From positions 1 to 44,937 of the forward strand of contig JAGBEG010000006.1 of the NCBI GenBank assembly GCA_017937095.1: a stretch of DNA of 44,937 bases, given 5' to 3'. Positions within the stretch are counted from its first letter, which is position 1; every line of letters begins with the position of its first letter. The notes beneath the pieces are model-generated. The model had not been told where the DNA came from. It searched no databases and saw only the letters and a list, made by a program, of their open reading frames with translations. Source of the DNA: Roseburia sp. Lineage in GTDB: Bacteria > Bacillota > Clostridia > Lachnospirales > Lachnospiraceae. The translations under genes were made by a program, and so were the position numbers. Positions 1-8,819 of the stretch are shown one piece after another.

Positions 1-1
1 C

Positions 2-901
2 ATGAATCCCGAGTATGCACCGGAGCGCCTGGAAGGCTTCTTATGTGCGGTACTGAAGCGGAAAGTAAAGATTCTGCGGGTGCTGCCCAATGATTCCACG
101 CGAATTTCGGATGAAGGCTCGCTTCTTATTACGGATATCGTCGTGGAACTTGAGGACGGCGCGCTCGCCAATGTCGAGATTCAGAAGATCGGTTATGGAT
201 TCCCCGGGGAGCGGAGCGCCTGCTATTCGGCGGATATGCTCCTGCGCCAGTATAGGAGAGTGCGCTCCAGACAGGGGGAGGATTTTTCCTACCGGGATGT
301 TAAGAATGTCTATCTGATCGTGATTTATGAGAACAGCCCCAAAGAGTTTAAGGACTTTCCGGAGGTCTACCATCATCATGCGAGACAGGTATTTGACAGC
401 GGATTACAGATCGATCTGCTGCAGGAATTTGTTATGATACCCCTTGACATTTTCCGCACCCAAATGCACAATAAACCTATAGAAACACCGTTGGAGGCGT
501 GGCTGACATTTCTAGGCGAGGATAAGCCGGAGAAGGTAATCGAACTGATTACGGCTTGCCCGGAATTTAAAGAAATGTACGCGACGCTGTATGAGATGTG
601 CCGGAACACGGAGAGGGTGATGAGGATGTTTTCAGAAGAACTGCGGATCTTAGACCGTAATACGGTGAAGTATATGATCGAAGAGCAGCAGAAGGAGATT
701 GATTCGTATAAGGAGCAGTTGCAGCAGAAGGATGAAGAGCTGAATCAGAAAGACGAAGAGTGTAATCAGAGGCTGGAGCAGAAGGACGAAGAGTGGAACC
801 GGAGACTGGATCAGAAGGAAGCGGAATTGCACGCGGCGCAGGAGCGGCTGGCAGAGCTTGAGGCGGAGCTTGCCGAAGCCAGAGGCAAGAGTCTGAAATA
901 A
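2..901 (+). CDS. Rpn/PD-(D/E)XK nuclease-family protein, 5' end cut by the window
   Basis: The first ATG lies at base 2, and the family normally has about 20-30 residues before this point, so the true start is probably outside the window. Visible residues fit the PD-(D/E)XK fold of Rpn-like (transposase_31-type) proteins: D45, then E59-x-Q61 on the next strand. Residues about 220-295 are a charged coiled coil built of repeated QKDEE-type units, a common variable tail in this family. Rpn proteins are DNA endonucleases that promote recombination and often occur in many copies in Clostridia. No partner gene is visible. The family call is good; activity and the start are unknown. Confidence 0.7.
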   Translation: MNPEYAPERLEGFLCAVLKRKVKILRVLPNDSTRISDEGSLLITDIVVELEDGALANVEIQKIGYGFPGERSACYSADMLLRQYRRVRSRQGEDFSYRDVKNVYLIVIYENSPKEFKDFPEVYHHHARQVFDSGLQIDLLQEFVMIPLDIFRTQMHNKPIETPLEAWLTFLGEDKPEKVIELITACPEFKEMYATLYEMCRNTERVMRMFSEELRILDRNTVKYMIEEQQKEIDSYKEQLQQKDEELNQKDEECNQRLEQKDEEWNRRLDQKEAELHAAQERLAELEAELAEARGKSLK

Positions 902-937
902 AAGAATTACACAAGAAATGTATGTCCTTTTGTGGTG

Positions 938-956
938 ATCTTTTGCACGAAAAGAT
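938..956. repeat. Short inverted repeat next to the dnaE -35
   Basis: ATCTTTT, five bases, then AAAAGAT form a perfect 7-bp inverted repeat ending one base before the -35 hexamer of dnaE. It is AT-rich and lacks a following T run, so it is a weak terminator for the upstream gene at best, or a protein-binding site. Confidence 0.35.
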
Positions 957-985
957 TTGAATAAATCCTCCATCCATAATATAAT
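957..985 (+). promoter_or_regulatory. Sigma-A promoter of dnaE
   Basis: TTGAAT (957-962), 17 bp, TATAAT (980-985). Transcription would start near 992, leaving a leader of only about 14 nt before the ATG at 1006. Confidence 0.7.
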
Positions 986-1002
986 AATTGGATGGAGGAT
1001 TT
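963..1002. repeat. Perfect 13-bp inverted repeat over dnaE promoter and ribosome site
   Basis: The arm 963-975 (AAATCCTCCATCC) is the exact complement of 990-1002 (GGATGGAGGATTT), with a 14-nt AT-rich loop. The left arm fills the promoter spacer and the right arm holds the GGAGG of dnaE. In a read-through transcript it would hide the ribosome site and could act as a terminator; for the promoter at 957-985 it can only act as a DNA site. Confidence 0.75.
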
Positions 1003-1005
1003 TCT

Positions 1006-4000
1006 ATGTCATTTGCACATTTACACGTCCATACGGAGTACAGTCTTCTGGACGGTTCCAATAAGATAAAAGAATATGTAAAGAGAGTCAAAGAGCTTGG
1101 CATGACGGCGGCGGCGATCACGGATCACGGCGTCATGTTCGGTGTGATTGACTTTTATAAAGAGGCGAAGGCGGCAGGCATCAATCCGGTGCTCGGCTGC
1201 GAGGTCTACGTCGCGCCCAATTCGCGCTTTGACCGCGAGACGTCCCACGGGGAGGACAGATATTATCATCTGGTGCTGCTTGCGGAGAATAATCAGGGGT
1301 ACCAGAATCTGATGAAGATTGTGTCAAAGGGCTTTGTCGAGGGCTATTACTATAAGCCGCGTGTGGACATGGAAGTGTTAGAGACTTACCATGAGGGCAT
1401 TATCGCGCTAAGCGCCTGCCTTGCGGGAGAGGTGCAGCGCTATCTTGTCAGGGGAATGTATGAGGAGGCGAAGAAGGTCGCGCTCCGCTATGAGGCGTGC
1501 TTTGGCAAGGGCAATTATTTTCTGGAATTGCAGGATCACGGCATTCCGGATCAGAAGACGGTGAATGCAGGGCTGATGCGCTTAAGCCAGGAGACGGACA
1601 TTGAGCTTGTGGCGACGAACGACGTCCACTACACCTATGCGGAGGACTGGGAGGCGCACGATATTTTGCTGTGCATCCAGACGGGAAAGAAGCTTTCGGA
1701 TGAGAACCGCATGCGCTATGAGGGCGGACAGTACTATGTCAAGTCCGAGGAGGAAATGCAGCAGTTGTTTCCATACGCCTTGCAGGCGCTTTCGAATACG
1801 CAGAAGATTGCAGACCGCTGTCACGTGGAAATCGAGTTCGGCGTGACGAAGCTGCCGCATTTTACCGTGCCGGAGGGCTATGATTCGTGGACATATCTGA
1901 ATAAGCTGTGCCACGAGGGGCTTGTGCAGCGTTATCCCGATACACATGAGAAGCTTTTGCCGCAGCTTGATTATGAGTTGTCCGTCATTCAGAAGATGGG
2001 CTACGTTGATTATTTCCTGATTGTATGGGATTTCATCAACTATGCGAGAGTACATGGCATTCCGGTCGGACCGGGGCGTGGAAGTGCGGCGGGAAGCCTT
2101 GTCTCCTATACGACGGGTATTACGAATATTGATCCGGTAAAATATAATCTGCTGTTCGAGCGTTTCTTAAATCCGGAGCGCGTGACGATGCCGGATATTG
2201 ATATTGATTTCTGCTACGAGAGACGCGGCGAGGTCATCGACTATGTCGTGGAGAAGTACGGCAAGGACTGTGTGACACAGATCGTGACGTTCGGTACGCT
2301 TGCGGCGCGCGGTGTGATCCGCGATGTGGGGCGCGTCATGGATCTGCCCTACAATTTCTGCGATAATATTGCGAAGAATATACCGAACGAGCTGAACATC
2401 ACGATTGAGAAAGCACTTGTGATGAACCCGGAGTTGCGGGCGATGTATGAGACGGATGAGACGGTGCACACATTGATCGATATGTCAAAGCGCCTGGAAG
2501 GTCTTCCACGCCATACCTCAATGCACGCGGCGGGCGTCGTGATTTCACAGAAGGCGATGGACGAGTATGTACCGCTTTCACGTGCATCGGACGGCACGAT
2601 TACAACGCAGTTCGTTATGACGACGATTGAGGAGCTTGGTCTTCTTAAGATGGATTTCCTTGGACTGCGCACGCTGACAGTCATTAAGGATGCCGCCGAT
2701 CTCGTGTGGAAGAATCACGGGGTAAAGATCGACGTCGATCATATTGATTATAACGATAACAGCGACCCGGATGCGGTCATGATTGACTACAACGATAAGA
2801 AGGTGCTGGATTCCATCGGAACCGGAAAGTGCGACGGTATTTTCCAGCTTGAAAGCGCGGGCATGAAGAACTTCATGAAGGAGTTAAAGCCGCAGAGCTT
2901 AGAGGATATAATCGCCGGAATTTCCCTGTACCGTCCGGGACCTATGGACTTTATCCCGAAATACATCAAGGGGAAAAATGAACCGGAAAGCATTACATAT
3001 GTCTGCAAAGAACTGATACCGATCTTAGAGCCGACCTACGGCTGTATCGTCTATCAGGAGCAGGTCATGCAGATCGTGCAGAATCTTGCAGGCTACTCGA
3101 TGGGACAGGCAGATAATATCCGCCGTGCGATGAGTAAAAAGAAGCAGTATGTCATCGACGCGGAGCGTCAGAACTTTGTTTACGGCAATGAGGAACAGGG
3201 CATTAAAGGCTGTATTGCAAACGGCATCAGCGAGCAGGCGGCAAATCAGATTTACGATTCCATGGTCGATTTCGCGAAGTACGCATTTAACAAGTCCCAC
3301 GCGGCGGCGTATGCAGTGGTTGCCTACCAGACGGCATATTTCAAGTACTACTATCCGGTCGAGTTCATGGCGGCGCTTATGACCTCGGTCATTGATAATC
3401 CGAGAAAGGTGGCGGAGTATATTTATAGCTGCCGCCAGATGGGAATCAAGGTGCTTCCGCCCGATATCAATGAGGGAGACGGGCGCTTTACGGCGACGAA
3501 GGACGGCATCCGTTACGGTCTGTATGCGATTAAGAGCATTGGCCGTCCGGTCGTGGATTCCATTGTGGAGGAGCGGCAGGCAAACGGCGCCTATAAGACC
3601 TTACAGAGCTTTATTGAGCGCGTGTCGGGGCGCGAGGTCAACAAGCGTACTGTGGAGAATCTCATCAAGGCGGGCGCGTGCGACGGGCTTGACGGCAACA
3701 GACAGCAGATGATGATGATTTACGGTATGCTCATTGACAACCAGAATCAGGAGAAAAAGAAGATGATGGCGGGGCAGATGAGCCTCTTTGATCTGGTGTC
3801 TGAGGAGGAGCGGCAGGCGTACGAGATTAAGTACCCCGATGTGGAGGAGTACACGAAGGAAATCCGCCTCGGTTTCGAAAAAGAAGTGCTTGGCATCTAT
3901 ATCAGCGGTCATCCGCTCGAGGAGTATGAGGAAAAGTGGCGCAGAAATATTTCTGCGGTCACAACCGATTTCCTGCTGGATGAGGAGAGCGGTGAGGTGA

Positions 4001-4722
4001 AGCTCAAGGATAACCAGAGCGTCGTTATCGGCGGCATGATTACGGAGAAGACCATCAAATATACCAAGAAAAATGAGACGATGGCGTTCCTGTCGGTCGA
4101 GGATCTTTTCGGAACGGTGGAGGTGGTTGTATTCCCGAGGGATTACGCGCGTTCATCCGCGCTGCTGAATATGGACGAGAAGATATTTATCCGCGGACAT
4201 GCGAATGTGGAGGAGGACAAGGACGGAAAGCTGGTCTGCGAGCAGATTTACGCCTTCGACGAGGCGAACCCCGATCTGCCCAAACCTGCGCCGCAGCGCG
4301 GGAACTGGCAGCCGCGCGGAGAAAGCAGACAGAAGAACGGAGGAAACAGAAACGGCTGGAATAACGGAGCGGCAGGAAACGGACGGGAGAATGGAGAAAA
4401 CGGCGCGACGGGAGCAGGCTGGAATCCGGGCTGGAGAAAAGAGGGTGTACCTGCGGGACCGGTGAAGGAATTGTGGCTTCAGTTCGCGACAAAGGAAGCG
4501 TATATGGAGAAGGAAAAAGAACTCCTTTCGATGCTCCGTGATTCTGACGGAAATGATGCGGTTATCATCTACATTTCTGCCATAAAAGCGGTGAAAAAGC
4601 TGCCTCCCAGCCAGAGCATCCGCATTGACGAGGAGATTGTGAACAATTTAACTAACTTTTTGGGGAAAAATAATGTAAAAGTTGTAGAAAAGAACATTGA
4701 AAAGAAGGCGCAAAGAGATTAA
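1006..4722 (+). CDS. dnaE: DNA polymerase III subunit alpha (DnaE type)
   Basis: Replicative DNA polymerase subunit, 1238 residues. The N-terminal PHP domain begins with HLHVHTEYS. The catalytic aspartates are visible as D397 and D399 in PDIDIDF and D550 in KMDFLGL. The tau-type helix-hairpin-helix and an OB-fold region follow (about residues 1000-1050, IGGMITEKTIKYT). A Gly/Asn/Arg-rich low-complexity linker at about 1095-1150 precedes a conserved-looking C-terminal segment; this linker is unlike the rest of the protein. I chose the ATG at 1006, not the in-frame TTG at 988, because GGAGG (994-998) sits 7 nt before it and the protein then starts at the conserved MSFAHLH. In low-GC Firmicutes DnaE works beside PolC. 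pfkA follows 48 nt downstream. Confidence 0.97.
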   Translation: MSFAHLHVHTEYSLLDGSNKIKEYVKRVKELGMTAAAITDHGVMFGVIDFYKEAKAAGINPVLGCEVYVAPNSRFDRETSHGEDRYYHLVLLAENNQGYQNLMKIVSKGFVEGYYYKPRVDMEVLETYHEGIIALSACLAGEVQRYLVRGMYEEAKKVALRYEACFGKGNYFLELQDHGIPDQKTVNAGLMRLSQETDIELVATNDVHYTYAEDWEAHDILLCIQTGKKLSDENRMRYEGGQYYVKSEEEMQQLFPYALQALSNTQKIADRCHVEIEFGVTKLPHFTVPEGYDSWTYLNKLCHEGLVQRYPDTHEKLLPQLDYELSVIQKMGYVDYFLIVWDFINYARVHGIPVGPGRGSAAGSLVSYTTGITNIDPVKYNLLFERFLNPERVTMPDIDIDFCYERRGEVIDYVVEKYGKDCVTQIVTFGTLAARGVIRDVGRVMDLPYNFCDNIAKNIPNELNITIEKALVMNPELRAMYETDETVHTLIDMSKRLEGLPRHTSMHAAGVVISQKAMDEYVPLSRASDGTITTQFVMTTIEELGLLKMDFLGLRTLTVIKDAADLVWKNHGVKIDVDHIDYNDNSDPDAVMIDYNDKKVLDSIGTGKCDGIFQLESAGMKNFMKELKPQSLEDIIAGISLYRPGPMDFIPKYIKGKNEPESITYVCKELIPILEPTYGCIVYQEQVMQIVQNLAGYSMGQADNIRRAMSKKKQYVIDAERQNFVYGNEEQGIKGCIANGISEQAANQIYDSMVDFAKYAFNKSHAAAYAVVAYQTAYFKYYYPVEFMAALMTSVIDNPRKVAEYIYSCRQMGIKVLPPDINEGDGRFTATKDGIRYGLYAIKSIGRPVVDSIVEERQANGAYKTLQSFIERVSGREVNKRTVENLIKAGACDGLDGNRQQMMMIYGMLIDNQNQEKKKMMAGQMSLFDLVSEEERQAYEIKYPDVEEYTKEIRLGFEKEVLGIYISGHPLEEYEEKWRRNISAVTTDFLLDEESGEVKLKDNQSVVIGGMITEKTIKYTKKNETMAFLSVEDLFGTVEVVVFPRDYARSSALLNMDEKIFIRGHANVEEDKDGKLVCEQIYAFDEANPDLPKPAPQRGNWQPRGESRQKNGGNRNGWNNGAAGNGRENGENGATGAGWNPGWRKEGVPAGPVKELWLQFATKEAYMEKEKELLSMLRDSDGNDAVIIYISAIKAVKKLPPSQSIRIDEEIVNNLTNFLGKNNVKVVEKNIEKKAQRD

Positions 4723-4725
4723 AAT
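4697..4725 (+). promoter_or_regulatory. Candidate sigma-A promoter of pfkA
   Basis: TTGAAA (4697-4702), 17 bp, TAAAAT (4720-4725), overlapping the end of dnaE. The next gene starts 45 nt on. Confidence 0.55.
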
Positions 4726-4770
4726 AAGATAGATTGAAATGGGTATATTTTTTTAGGAGGGAACTTATAA

Positions 4771-5745
4771 ATGGCAAAAGAGATTAACACGATTGGTGTA
4801 CTCACCAGCGGCGGCGATGCGCCGGGTATGAACGCCGCGATCCGTGCAGTGGTTAGGGAAGCCATTGCGAAGGGCAAAAAGGTAATGGGAATCAAGAGAG
4901 GATATGCGGGTCTTCTCCAGGAGGAAATCGTTCCCATGGAAGCAAAAGACGTTTCCGATATCATTCAGCGGGGCGGTACGATTTTACAGACAGCGCGCTG
5001 TATGGAGTTTACGACGCCGGAGGGACAGCAGAAGGGCGCAGAGATCTGCAAGAAGCACGGCATCGACGGCATCATTGTCATCGGCGGCGACGGTTCTTTC
5101 AGAGGTGCGCAGAAGTTAGCGGCGCTCGGCGTAAATACGATCGGACTGCCGGGAACGATTGATCTTGATATTGCCTGTACCGAGTACACGATCGGATTCG
5201 ATACAGCAGTGAATACTGCAATGGAAGCGATCGATAAGGTACGTGATACCTCCACTTCTCATGAGCGGTGCAGCATCATCGAGGTAATGGGACGCGGCGC
5301 CGGATATATCGCATTGTGGTGCGGTATCGCAAACGGTGCGGAGGATATCCTCCTTCCTGAGAAGTATGATTACGACGAGCAGAAGATTGTCAACCATATT
5401 ATTGAGAACCGTAAGCGCGGCAAGCAGCATCATATTATCGTCAATGCAGAGGGCATCGGTCATTCTGCAAGCATGGCGAAGCGTATCGAGGCGGCGACAG
5501 GCGTTGAGACCCGTGCGACAATCTTAGGTCATATGCAGCGAGGCGGAAGCCCGACCTGTAAGGATCGTGTCTATGCATCCACCATGGGCGCTATGGCGGT
5601 CGATCTGCTCTGCGCGGGCAAGAGCAACCGTGTTGTTGCATACAGTCACGGCGATTATGTGGATTACGATATTGATGAGGCACTTGCAATGCAGAAGGAT
5701 GTACCGGAATATCAGTATCAGATCAGCAAAAATCTTTCCCTGTAA
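4771..5745 (+). CDS. pfkA: ATP-dependent 6-phosphofructokinase
   Basis: Phosphorylates fructose 6-phosphate to the 1,6-bisphosphate, the committed step of glycolysis, in the cytoplasm. It has 324 residues, close to the 319-320 of classical bacterial PfkA. The ATP loop is LTSGGDAPG (11-19). GGDGS (105-109) has the glycine expected of ATP users, not the Asp of PPi-dependent enzymes. The active-site segment reads PGTIDLD (127-133); the classical form is TIDND, so Asn is replaced by Leu between the two aspartates. Both aspartates remain. The start is supported by GGAGG at 4757-4761 region. An inverted repeat that may end transcription follows. Confidence 0.93.
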   Translation: MAKEINTIGVLTSGGDAPGMNAAIRAVVREAIAKGKKVMGIKRGYAGLLQEEIVPMEAKDVSDIIQRGGTILQTARCMEFTTPEGQQKGAEICKKHGIDGIIVIGGDGSFRGAQKLAALGVNTIGLPGTIDLDIACTEYTIGFDTAVNTAMEAIDKVRDTSTSHERCSIIEVMGRGAGYIALWCGIANGAEDILLPEKYDYDEQKIVNHIIENRKRGKQHHIIVNAEGIGHSASMAKRIEAATGVETRATILGHMQRGGSPTCKDRVYASTMGAMAVDLLCAGKSNRVVAYSHGDYVDYDIDEALAMQKDVPEYQYQISKNLSL

Positions 5746-5765
5746 AGATTACATAATAAGAATAG

Positions 5766-5800
5766 AACTCCACGGATGTACGGATTCGTGGAGTTTATTA
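5766..5800 (+). terminator. Probable terminator after pfkA
   Basis: AACTCCACG (5766-5774) pairs perfectly with CGTGGAGTT (5787-5795) around a 12-nt loop and is followed by TATTAG. The U run is short, so termination may be partial. Confidence 0.55.
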
Positions 5801-5860
5801 GATTGTAAACAGAAAAGCCGCAGGGGGCGGGGGTTTTATCACAGGAACGAAGGAGCAGTT

Positions 5861-6658
5861 ATGATTACAAGCAGCAGCAATCAGCAGATGAAGAATATCA
5901 CGGCGCTTAGAAAGAAGGCGAAGGAGCGCAGGGCGCAGGGCTTGTTCCTGGTGGAAGGTAAGAAGATGTTTACGGAGATTCCGGAAGGATGGCTGCACAG
6001 CGTCTATGTCTCGGAGGGCTTCCTCGCAGAGCCGGAAGCGAAGCGGCTTCTTTTGGGCACGGCATATGAGGTGGTGTCGGACTCGGTATTTAAGAGTATC
6101 TCGGATACGCAGACGCCGCAGGGAATCTTAAGCCTTGTGCAGATGCCGCAGTATGAGCTTTCTTCGCTCATACAGGGGGAACGCACGCATCTGCTCATTG
6201 TGGAGAGCGTTCAGGATCCCGGGAACCTGGGTACTATGATGCGGACGGGAGAGGGCGCGGGAATCACCGGGATTATTATGAATAAGACAACGGTAGACCT
6301 GTTCCACCCGAAGACGATCCGTTCCACGATGGGGAGCATTTACCGTGTGCCGTATTATGTGACGGATGACCTTGCCGGAACGATACAGGAATTAAAGCGT
6401 CAGCAGATTCGTGTATATGCGGCGCACCTGCGTGGAACAATGCAGTATGACGAACCGTCGTATGTGGGCGGCAGCGCTTTTCTGATCGGCAACGAGGGAA
6501 ACGGTCTTACCGATGAGACTGCAGAGCTGGCGGACGCCTATATCCGCATCCCGATGGAGGGAGAGGTAGAATCCTTAAATGCGGCTGTATCGGCGGCACT
6601 TTTAATGTATGAGACGAACAGGCAGAGGAGAAAGAGCAGACATGAGAATCTGGTTTAA
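5861..6658 (+). CDS. TrmH/SpoU-family RNA 2'-O-methyltransferase
   Basis: Predicted SAM-dependent methylation of a ribose in rRNA or tRNA, 265 residues. The N-terminal part (residues 1-95) is the small substrate-binding domain of the RlmB/TsnR type. The SPOUT knot motifs are visible: VQDPGNLGTMMRTGEGAGI near 125-143, an IGNEGNG motif near 207-213, and PMEGEVESLNAAVSAA near 228-243. The frame is open for about 300 bases upstream, but AAGGAG directly before the ATG at 5861 and the family length fix this start. Its end overlaps the next gene by 17 nt. The specific target cannot be read from sequence. Confidence 0.9.
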   Translation: MITSSSNQQMKNITALRKKAKERRAQGLFLVEGKKMFTEIPEGWLHSVYVSEGFLAEPEAKRLLLGTAYEVVSDSVFKSISDTQTPQGILSLVQMPQYELSSLIQGERTHLLIVESVQDPGNLGTMMRTGEGAGITGIIMNKTTVDLFHPKTIRSTMGSIYRVPYYVTDDLAGTIQELKRQQIRVYAAHLRGTMQYDEPSYVGGSAFLIGNEGNGLTDETAELADAYIRIPMEGEVESLNAAVSAALLMYETNRQRRKSRHENLV

Positions 6659-6905
6659 GCTGATAAAGGACAACCATCTGTTAGAAGATACGACCATTAC
6701 CGACGAATCCGGCGAGACGCGCACGCATAAGATTTTTCATGCCTTAGACGAGGTGTGCTATGTGTTCGATCTCGGAAAGCCAATCTGGCTGGAGTCAAAC
6801 GTAAATGAGTTCAAACGCCACGCGAAGACGCGTTTTACGCAGGACAGCTTTATTGAGCATGTGGACTTTGATTTTCTGGAAATGCAGGTGATTGAGGAGG
6901 ACTAG
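6642..6905 (+). CDS. Small conserved-looking protein of unknown function (87 aa)
   Basis: I do not recognise a named family. The product is 87 residues, soluble, slightly acidic at the end (VIEED), with no signal or membrane segment. It starts inside the end of the methyltransferase gene (17-nt overlap), with GAGGAG about 10 nt before the ATG. The next gene starts 3 nt after its stop. The tight spacing argues that it is real and translated from a common mRNA with its neighbours. A longer start at 6609 exists but lacks a ribosome site. Confidence 0.75.
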   Translation: MRIWFKLIKDNHLLEDTTITDESGETRTHKIFHALDEVCYVFDLGKPIWLESNVNEFKRHAKTRFTQDSFIEHVDFDFLEMQVIEED

Positions 6906-6908
6906 CGG

Positions 6909-7970
6909 ATGGAGAAGTTCAGAAAATTTCTGGAACGGAAAAATATTATCATTTCGGCAAAGCGTTATCTGATTGACGCGATGGGAGCGATGGCGCAGGG
7001 CTTGTTTGCGTCGCTTCTGATCGGGACGATTATCGGGACGCTTGGCACGCAGTTCGGGATAGAGCTGCTTGTCACAATCGGCGGCTACGCCAAAGCGGCG
7101 GTAGGTCCCGCGATGGCGGTCGCAATCGGCTATGCGCTGCAGGCGCCGCCGTTAGTCCTCTTTTCGCTCGCTGCCTGCGGAGCGGCGGCAAATGAGCTTG
7201 GCGGGGCGGGCGGACCGCTTGCGGTGCTGATTGTCACGATCTTTGCCGCGGAGCTTGGCAAAGCGGTATCGAAGGAGACGAAGATTGATATTCTGGTGAC
7301 GCCGTTTGTCACGGTCTGTGTGGGTACGGCGCTGTCTATGTGGTGGGCGCCGGGAATCGGAGCGGCGGCGAGCACGCTCGGCGGAGCGATCATGTGGGCG
7401 ACGGAGCTGCAGCCGTTTTTCATGGGAATTATCGTGTCGGTGCTTGTGGGAATCGCGCTGACGCTTCCCATCAGCAGCGCCGCAATTTGTGCGGCACTGG
7501 GACTGACCGGACTTGCAGGCGGCGCGGCGCTTGCAGGCTGCTCGGCGCAGATGATCGGTTTTGCAGTCCTTAGTTTTCGTGAGAACGGCTGGGGAGGCGT
7601 GTTCGCACAGGGAATCGGCACGTCGATGCTGCAGATGGGCAATATCGTGAAGAACCCGCGTATCTGGCTTCCGGCAATCCTTACTTCGGCAATCACAGGT
7701 CCGGCGGCGACCTGTCTCTTTGGACTGGAGATGAACGGGGCGGCGATTTCCTCAGGCATGGGAACCTGTGGATTTGTCGGTCAGATCGGCGTCTACACCG
7801 GATGGCTTTCCGATATCGCGGCGGGAAGCCGCACGGGAATCGGTGCGATGGACTGGATCGGGCTTATTCTGATAAGCTTCGTGCTTCCGGCAGTGCTCTG
7901 CGCGTTGTTTGGTGCGTTTTTCCGGAAAATCGGCTGGATCAGGGAAAATGATCTAAAGCTTGAGCTTTAA
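6909..7970 (+). CDS. PTS EIIC-like membrane protein (PfoR/COG3641 type)
   Basis: Polytopic membrane protein of 353 residues with about 9-10 hydrophobic segments and many Gly/Ala-rich helices. The pattern matches the PTS_EIIC_2 family, which includes PfoR-like proteins once called toxin regulators. There is no EIIA, EIIB or EI gene nearby, so a role as a phosphotransferase sugar importer is not supported by the context. The substrate is unknown. It starts 3 nt after the preceding small gene and probably belongs to the same transcript. Family call good, function open. Confidence 0.8.
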   Translation: MEKFRKFLERKNIIISAKRYLIDAMGAMAQGLFASLLIGTIIGTLGTQFGIELLVTIGGYAKAAVGPAMAVAIGYALQAPPLVLFSLAACGAAANELGGAGGPLAVLIVTIFAAELGKAVSKETKIDILVTPFVTVCVGTALSMWWAPGIGAAASTLGGAIMWATELQPFFMGIIVSVLVGIALTLPISSAAICAALGLTGLAGGAALAGCSAQMIGFAVLSFRENGWGGVFAQGIGTSMLQMGNIVKNPRIWLPAILTSAITGPAATCLFGLEMNGAAISSGMGTCGFVGQIGVYTGWLSDIAAGSRTGIGAMDWIGLILISFVLPAVLCALFGAFFRKIGWIRENDLKLEL

Positions 7971-8078
7971 GGCAGAGAAGCTCTGGCAATGGGCTCTGGC
8001 GTCTGATTCCGGGGCATATGAGGCGCTTTCGAAAAAAAGTATAAACTTTGGAAATATTTCCCCATGGAACGGAAATTA

Positions 8079-8087
8079 TGATATAAT
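8079..8087 (+). promoter_or_regulatory. Extended -10 promoter before relQ
   Basis: TGATATAAT gives a TGn-extended perfect -10. No good -35 hexamer is seen at normal spacing. It is the best promoter in the 174-nt gap before the alarmone synthetase gene. Confidence 0.55.
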
Positions 8088-8144
8088 AAAAGGGAATGGA
8101 GACGTCATTTTTGAGGCGTATTTTCCGTTGTTTGGAGGGGGAAT

Positions 8145-8819
8145 ATGGATAAACAGGTTGCTTTAGGGGATTTTACCTTAAGTGAGGGTGTGGATAGCTG
8201 GAATACAATTATTTTTTTGTACAATTCAGCGTTAAAGGAAGTCGGGACGAAGGTTGAGATATTAAACGATGAGTTTCAGCAGGTACATCAGTATAATCCG
8301 ATTGAGTATATCAAGTCGCGGATCAAGGCGCCGGAGAGCATCGTCAAGAAGCTTAAGCGCTATGGCTATGAGTCGTCGATTGACAATATGGTGAACTATG
8401 TGAATGATATTGCGGGAATCCGTATTGTCTGTTCGTTCACATCTGATATTTACCGTCTGGCTGAGATGATCGGCAAGCAGAATGATCTGACGGTAATTTC
8501 CGTGAAAGATTATATTAAGCATCCGAAGGAGAGCGGCTACAAGAGTTACCATATGCTTGTGACAGTGCCGATTTTCCTGTCGGACCGCATTATTGATACG
8601 AAGGTCGAGATACAGATCCGGACGATGGCGATGGATTTCTGGGCGAGCTTAGAGCACAAGATCTATTACAAGTTCGAGGGAAATGCACCGGATTATATCA
8701 GCAGGGATCTGAGGGAATGTTCGGGAATCGTATCGATGTTAGACGCCAAGATGCTTCAGCTCAACGAGGCGATTCTGGAGGCAAAGGCAGCGCAGGAGGA
8801 AGACGCGGGTGCAGTATAA
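8145..8819 (+). CDS. Small alarmone synthetase, RelQ-like GTP pyrophosphokinase
   Basis: Makes (p)ppGpp from ATP and GTP/GDP in the cytoplasm. It has 224 residues, the size of a single-domain small alarmone synthetase without hydrolase or TGS/ACT domains. Visible synthetase motifs are KAPESIVKKLKR, DIAGIRIVCSF, KESGYKSYHM and EIQIRTMAMDFWASLEHK; the last carries the conserved EIQIRT substrate strand. The ATG is preceded by GGAGGGGG at normal distance. The next gene, an EAL protein, begins on a GTG inside its last codons (11-nt overlap), so the two are translationally coupled. Confidence 0.93.
   Translation: MDKQVALGDFTLSEGVDSWNTIIFLYNSALKEVGTKVEILNDEFQQVHQYNPIEYIKSRIKAPESIVKKLKRYGYESSIDNMVNYVNDIAGIRIVCSFTSDIYRLAEMIGKQNDLTVISVKDYIKHPKESGYKSYHMLVTVPIFLSDRIIDTKVEIQIRTMAMDFWASLEHKIYYKFEGNAPDYISRDLRECSGIVSMLDAKMLQLNEAILEAKAAQEEDAGAV

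Noticed and set aside
5567-5860. Long N-terminal extension of the RNA methyltransferase frame
   Set aside because: It overlaps the end of pfkA and its terminator; the family start and ribosome site are at 5861.
7960-8166. 68-residue ORF between the EIIC-like and relQ genes
   Set aside because: It covers the relQ promoter, starts on a weak TTG without ribosome site and its sequence is unlike a protein family.
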